Assembly: GCA_002309375.1 (NCBI GenBank)
Contig: DBXK01000026.1
Span: 2,325 to 9,392, forward strand
DNA from: Christensenella sp. UBA1214
GTDB taxonomy: Bacteria > Bacillota > Clostridia > Christensenellales > CAG-138
DNA length: 7,068 nt
Direction of reading: 5' to 3'
How positions within the stretch are numbered: position 1 is the stretch's first letter; every line of letters starts with the position of its first letter. A model generated the notes under the pieces. That model saw only the letters and a program-made list of their open reading frames with translations, was not told the origin of the DNA and ran no database searches. This document shows, in pieces, positions 5,680 through 7,068 of this stretch. Made by a program: the position numbers and the translations under genes.

Positions 5680-7014
5680 TTATTTGCCGATCCTGCGGCA
5701 TTCGAGGTAGTACCTCTTCTCGTGCGCTTCGCCCATGGAGAAGGTCTTCCTCGGCAGTGCGCCGTCGAATACGACGGTCTTGAACAGGTCGCCCTTCGCC
5801 ATCGGCGGGAGCAGGAAGCCCATGTTGCCGGGCTTGGAGCCGAGGTCGTTGACGACGTCCTCGCCGTGAATGTAGTCGATCACGGCGCCTTCGGTCTTCT
5901 TGAGAACGACGTCGAGCGCGTTCTGGAGGGTTCCGACTTCAAGCTGCGCGGCGGGCTTTTCGACGATCACGAGGCCCTTACCCTTTTCGGTCACGAACGG
6001 GATGACGTGTGCGCCGGCGGGCAGATCCTTCTTTGCCCTCGCCATGCAGTGCTCGCAGTCGAAATAGCGGATCTCCGCGCTGCCGTTCTGCTTGATAAGC
6101 TCTTCCTTGAGCGCATCCATGAAGCAGTCGGGGCAGATGTTGAAGATGACCCTGTGGATGGGCTCGAAGACGATGCCGTCGTCATGGACGTTCTCGAGCT
6201 CGACCAGCGCATAGCGGGCGGGATGGTTCTCCCTCTCCTCGGGGGTGAGGTTCGCCTTGAGCTTCTCCCAGTTGGCCTTCGCGGTCGCGAAGCTGTGGTT
6301 GCCGTCGCCCATCGCGAAAAGGAGGGGAGGCATCTCGGTGCCGTACTTATTCGGGTCAACAAGGCCGCAGAGCGCGTCGATAACGCCTTTGATCTGGGCT
6401 TCATCGTTGATCAGCCAGCCTTCGGCATGGCCGCCGCCCTGCATGAGGTCGAAATCATAGAGCTGCTCATCCTTCGCGAGGTTCTCGGCAAGGGGCTCGA
6501 TGACGGTCTTCTTGTCGTCGTCGATCAGAACGATGATGTGGGGCAGCTCGAGCGGTGCGCCGTCGCGGATGCGGAGACGCGGGGGAATGCGCTCGACGAT
6601 CGTGCCTTCGGTCGCGCGGATAAGGGTCGTGGAGCCCTTGGAATAGTCGTATGCTTCGAGGTCGAGAGCAACGACGAGGCCGTTCCTCGTTTTGCCGTCA
6701 ACGGTGCGGCGGGTGAAGACAAAGCCCTCGCCCTTGTTTTCGAGGATGCCCTTTGCAACATATTCGTCCATGGCCTTGCGGATGGCGGCAATGCGCTCCG
6801 CTTCGCCGGGCTTTTCGAGATAGATCTCGGGGAGCATGAGGCGGAGGGTGGACGGCGCGTCGCCGACGATCTCTTCGCACTTGTTCCAGTAATCGGGCTG
6901 GGAGGTGTACTGATCGCACGCGACGCAGGCCCATTTGGTGAGGTCGACGCTCTTCGCGGGCATCATAAGCTCCGGCACGGCAATGCCGATATCGTTCTTA
7001 AACTTCGGGTTCAT
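5680..7014 (-). CDS. DUF1015 family protein, function unknown
   Basis: A 444-residue protein. The ATG at 7014 is chosen over an upstream in-frame ATG at 7059 because GGAGG lies 8 nt before it and MNPKFKNDIGIAVPELM looks like the normal family start. Motifs matching the clostridial DUF1015 subtype are WACVACDQYTSQPDYW (28-43), RATEGTIVERIPPRLRIR (133-150), GGGHAEGW (193-200), AMGDGNHSFATAK (234-246), PARYALVELENVHDDG (265-280), DYIHGE (380-385) and, near the end, LPRKTFSMGEAHEKRYYLE (420-438). No signal peptide or membrane segment is seen, so it is probably cytosolic. Cysteines at 30, 33, 294, 297, 320 and 323 include two C-x-x-C pairs and VAC-type spacing that might bind metal, but this is uncertain. 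From general recollection the family often neighbours serine biosynthesis genes in Clostridia; the upstream neighbour is outside this window. The biochemical role is not established. Confidence 0.88.
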   Translation of the reverse strand: MNPKFKNDIGIAVPELMMPAKSVDLTKWACVACDQYTSQPDYWNKCEEIVGDAPSTLRLMLPEIYLEKPGEAERIAAIRKAMDEYVAKGILENKGEGFVFTRRTVDGKTRNGLVVALDLEAYDYSKGSTTLIRATEGTIVERIPPRLRIRDGAPLELPHIIVLIDDDKKTVIEPLAENLAKDEQLYDFDLMQGGGHAEGWLINDEAQIKGVIDALCGLVDPNKYGTEMPPLLFAMGDGNHSFATAKANWEKLKANLTPEERENHPARYALVELENVHDDGIVFEPIHRVIFNICPDCFMDALKEELIKQNGSAEIRYFDCEHCMARAKKDLPAGAHVIPFVTEKGKGLVIVEKPAAQLEVGTLQNALDVVLKKTEGAVIDYIHGEDVVNDLGSKPGNMGFLLPPMAKGDLFKTVVFDGALPRKTFSMGEAHEKRYYLECRRIGK

Positions 7015-7022
7015 TGATTTTT

Positions 7023-7027
7023 CCTCC
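7023..7027 (-). promoter_or_regulatory. Ribosome binding site fixing the DUF1015 start
   Basis: GGAGG on the - strand, 8 nt from the ATG at 7014. It supports the 444-residue form over the version extended by 15 residues. Confidence 0.85.
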
Positions 7028-7039
7028 GTTAAATTTAAC
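7028..7039. promoter_or_regulatory. 12-bp AT-rich palindrome next to the DUF1015 ribosome binding site
   Basis: GTTAAATTTAAC is a perfect 12-bp palindrome directly abutting the GGAGG. It could be an operator for a dimeric regulator, or chance in an AT-rich leader. No promoter boxes are recognisable in the remaining 29 bases to the window edge. Confidence 0.35.
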
Positions 7040-7068
7040 TTTCCGCAGTATCGCGGCACGGCGGCGGG

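Noticed and set aside
5722..7017. Long open frame on the + strand, about 430 codons
   Set aside because: It is antisense to the DUF1015 gene, which has clear family motifs and a ribosome binding site. The antisense frame stays open because of GC-biased codon use and its translation matches no recognisable family.
7015..7068. Possible 3' end of another - strand gene upstream of DUF1015
   Set aside because: All three - strand frames enter from the edge open. Two of them stop at or before the DUF1015 start, one with a TGA overlapping its ATG, but at most 18 codons are visible and none is recognisable, so no gene is called.

Overview
The window looks like chromosomal DNA from an endospore-forming Clostridia-class Firmicute of fairly high GC, perhaps an uncultured gut lineage. 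The evidence is a sleB-ypeB germination pair, strong AGGAGG-type ribosome binding sites, GTG starts, consensus SigA-type promoters and a DUF1015 protein of the clostridial subtype. The organism call is inference from gene content and base composition; no rRNA or species marker is present. No mobile element, CRISPR array, tRNA or rRNA was seen.

Left part (+ strand, 1-2660). The window opens inside the last 29 codons of sleB, the spore cortex-lytic hydrolase. Eleven bases later comes a complete ypeB, its partner protein. A 150-bp gap with phased A-tracts and a near-consensus promoter (TTGACA, 17 bp, extended -10 TGATACAAT) leads to an independent gene for a secreted, probably lipid-anchored CE4 polysaccharide deacetylase with a long Pro/Thr linker. 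A strong hairpin terminator at 2741-2770 separates this half from the converging right half.

Right part (- strand, 2793-7014). Read in the direction of transcription, the order is: a DUF1015 protein of unknown function; an 86-bp gap with two hairpins; an AEC-family (auxin efflux carrier type) permease with no visible Shine-Dalgarno; 21 bp later a FlaR-like P-loop kinase; then a separately promoted gene for a zinc-ribbon protein with six predicted membrane segments. The last gene has a TTGACA/TATAAT promoter and a structured leader of about 130 nt with a 12-bp-period direct repeat and an imperfect hairpin.

How they fit together: SleB and YpeB act together on spore cortex during germination. 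The deacetylase is also a cell-wall enzyme, but its motifs point to the general GlcNAc-deacetylase type rather than the cortex-specific PdaA type, and it has a vegetative-style promoter. The permease and kinase are probably co-transcribed. I see no strong evidence for an undescribed multi-gene system. The least understood items are the zinc-ribbon membrane protein with its leader and the DUF1015 protein.
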